64,000 nt of DNA from Cellvibrio mixtus subsp. mixtus J3-8 (GTDB taxonomy: Bacteria; Pseudomonadota; Gammaproteobacteria; Pseudomonadales; Cellvibrionaceae). This document shows, in pieces, positions 63,239 through 64,000 of this stretch. The position numbers and the translations under genes are program-made. The stretch spans positions 65,352-129,351 of the forward strand of contig NZ_KN266211.1 in assembly GCF_000766945.1 (NCBI RefSeq), in the 5' to 3' direction. Each line of letters opens with the position of its first letter. Position 1 is the first letter of the stretch. The notes below the pieces were generated by a model, which was given only the letters and a program-made list of their open reading frames with translations, had not been told where the DNA came from and ran no database searches.

Positions 63239-64000
63239 ATGTTACAAGAAAATAATTTACAAAAGGCATTAAAAAATCGGCTGCTTAGTCCCGCAGGTAA
63301 AGGCTTGGGTGATGTGACAACGCAGCCCTTGGTTGCCGATGCCGGGCTGTTGGGTTGGAACCTGCTGCGCGAGGATGTCAGCCTGCCAGTGGCAGTACTG
63401 AGTGAAAGCCGTGTACAGCATAACTTGCAGTGGATGAAATCCTTTATCAGCACTTATGGGCTGAAACTCGCACCTCATGGTAAAACTACTATGAGTCCGG
63501 CTTTATTCCATCGCCAATTGGAAGAAGGTGCCTGGGGCATTACGTTGGCGACGGCCCCCCAGGTGCAAGCGGCTTACGAATTCGGTGTGCGCCGCGTATT
63601 AATGGCCAACCAATTGGTTGGCAAAGCCAATATGGCAATCATCTCCCGTTTGTTGGAAAAGCCCGGGTTTGAGTTCTACGTAATCGTAGATTCAGCGGCG
63701 AATGTCGCTCAACTCGGCGATTTTTTCGCTGCTGCCGGCCAACGTTTGAATCTGCTATTGGAATTAGGGGTTACCGGTGGTCGTACCGGTGTGCGCGACG
63801 TTGCTACCCGCGATGAAGTACTTGCCGCTATCGCCCGTTTTCCACGGTCACTTGCCCTGTGTGGCGTAGAAGTATACGAAGGTGTGCTCAAAGAAGAGCC
63901 TCCTATTCGCGAATTCCTGCGCCTTGCGGTGCGTGAGTTGTTGACCCTGGAAGCTAATAGCCAATTGCAAGGCGAGCGCATAATCCTGACGGGTGCCGGT
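63239..64000 (+). CDS. PLP-dependent D-amino-acid deaminase/aldolase-like enzyme, 5' part
   Basis: The first 254 codons of a gene that runs off the window. The protein has the alanine-racemase N-terminal fold of the D-serine dehydratase/D-threonine aldolase family. KLAPHGKTTMSPALF carries the PLP lysine, and LLLELGVTGGRTGVRD and ALCGVEVYEG are further barrel strands. Family members release ammonia from D-serine or cleave D-threonine; the metal-binding C-terminal domain lies outside. The ATG at 63239 is the first in frame; no strong ribosome site is visible. Confidence 0.88.
   Translation, partial: MLQENNLQKALKNRLLSPAGKGLGDVTTQPLVADAGLLGWNLLREDVSLPVAVLSESRVQHNLQWMKSFISTYGLKLAPHGKTTMSPALFHRQLEEGAWGITLATAPQVQAAYEFGVRRVLMANQLVGKANMAIISRLLEKPGFEFYVIVDSAANVAQLGDFFAAAGQRLNLLLELGVTGGRTGVRDVATRDEVLAAIARFPRSLALCGVEVYEGVLKEEPPIREFLRLAVRELLTLEANSQLQGERIILTGAG

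Overview
The window looks like chromosomal DNA of a free-living, polysaccharide-degrading gammaproteobacterium, most likely a Cellvibrio species. The strongest pointers are a galactomannan locus in the order GH130 phosphorylase, mannobiose 2-epimerase, GH5_7 lipoprotein exo-mannosidase and GH27 alpha-galactosidase, which matches my recollection of the Cellvibrio mixtus operon, and a complete type II secretion (T2SS) operon gspC-gspN. The species is inferred from protein content and gene order only. I saw no tRNA, rRNA, CRISPR array, prophage or transposase gene.

Layout. 1-1473: 3' part of a RecQ-type helicase. 1715-6540: small sugar locus (TIM-barrel isomerase, Gfo/Idh/MocA dehydrogenase, two MFS transporters). 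6985-10108, minus strand: xseB-ispA-dxs, the isoprenoid precursor operon. 10631-22628: gspCDEFGHIJKLMN, followed 3 bp later by an apbE-type flavin transferase. 23755-24978: surface lipoprotein with a Gly/Ser linker. 25272-34619: nine tightly packed genes for TPR lipoproteins, an ExbB/TolQ channel, two ExbD-like proteins and an AgmX/TonB-like protein. They resemble the Agl-Glt envelope motor of Myxococcus and form the best candidate for a poorly described system here. 35029-45621: mannan/mannose utilisation with a LacI-type repressor and several near-identical LacI-type operators. 45722-52885: signalling genes (GGDEF cyclase, membrane-anchored receiver protein, PP2C-kinase fusion), with a PhoD-like phosphatase and an unknown partner among them. 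53088-54563: NarK nitrate transporter. 55177-61315: SMP-30-like protein, then an ECF sigma/anti-sigma pair, a lipoprotein, a subtilase, a beta-barrel and a secreted protein ending in 17 tetrapeptide repeats. 61513-61950: PA2169-type four-helix protein. 63239-64000: 5' part of a PLP-dependent D-amino-acid enzyme.

How the genes work together. The T2SS can export plant cell wall hydrolases. In the galactomannan locus, extracellular or surface Aga27A and Man5A would trim galactomannan oligosaccharides. A sodium symporter would import the products. EpiA would convert mannobiose to mannosyl-glucose, and the GH130 enzyme would phosphorolyse it to mannose 1-phosphate and glucose. The other AGE-family enzyme would handle free mannose. 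The repeated TGTAAnCGnTTACA-like palindromes before the epimerase gene, the repressor/transporter pair and the GH130 gene suggest one local regulon.

The envelope-motor cluster and the ECF/subtilase/barrel/repeat-protein cluster have no function that can be assigned from sequence alone.
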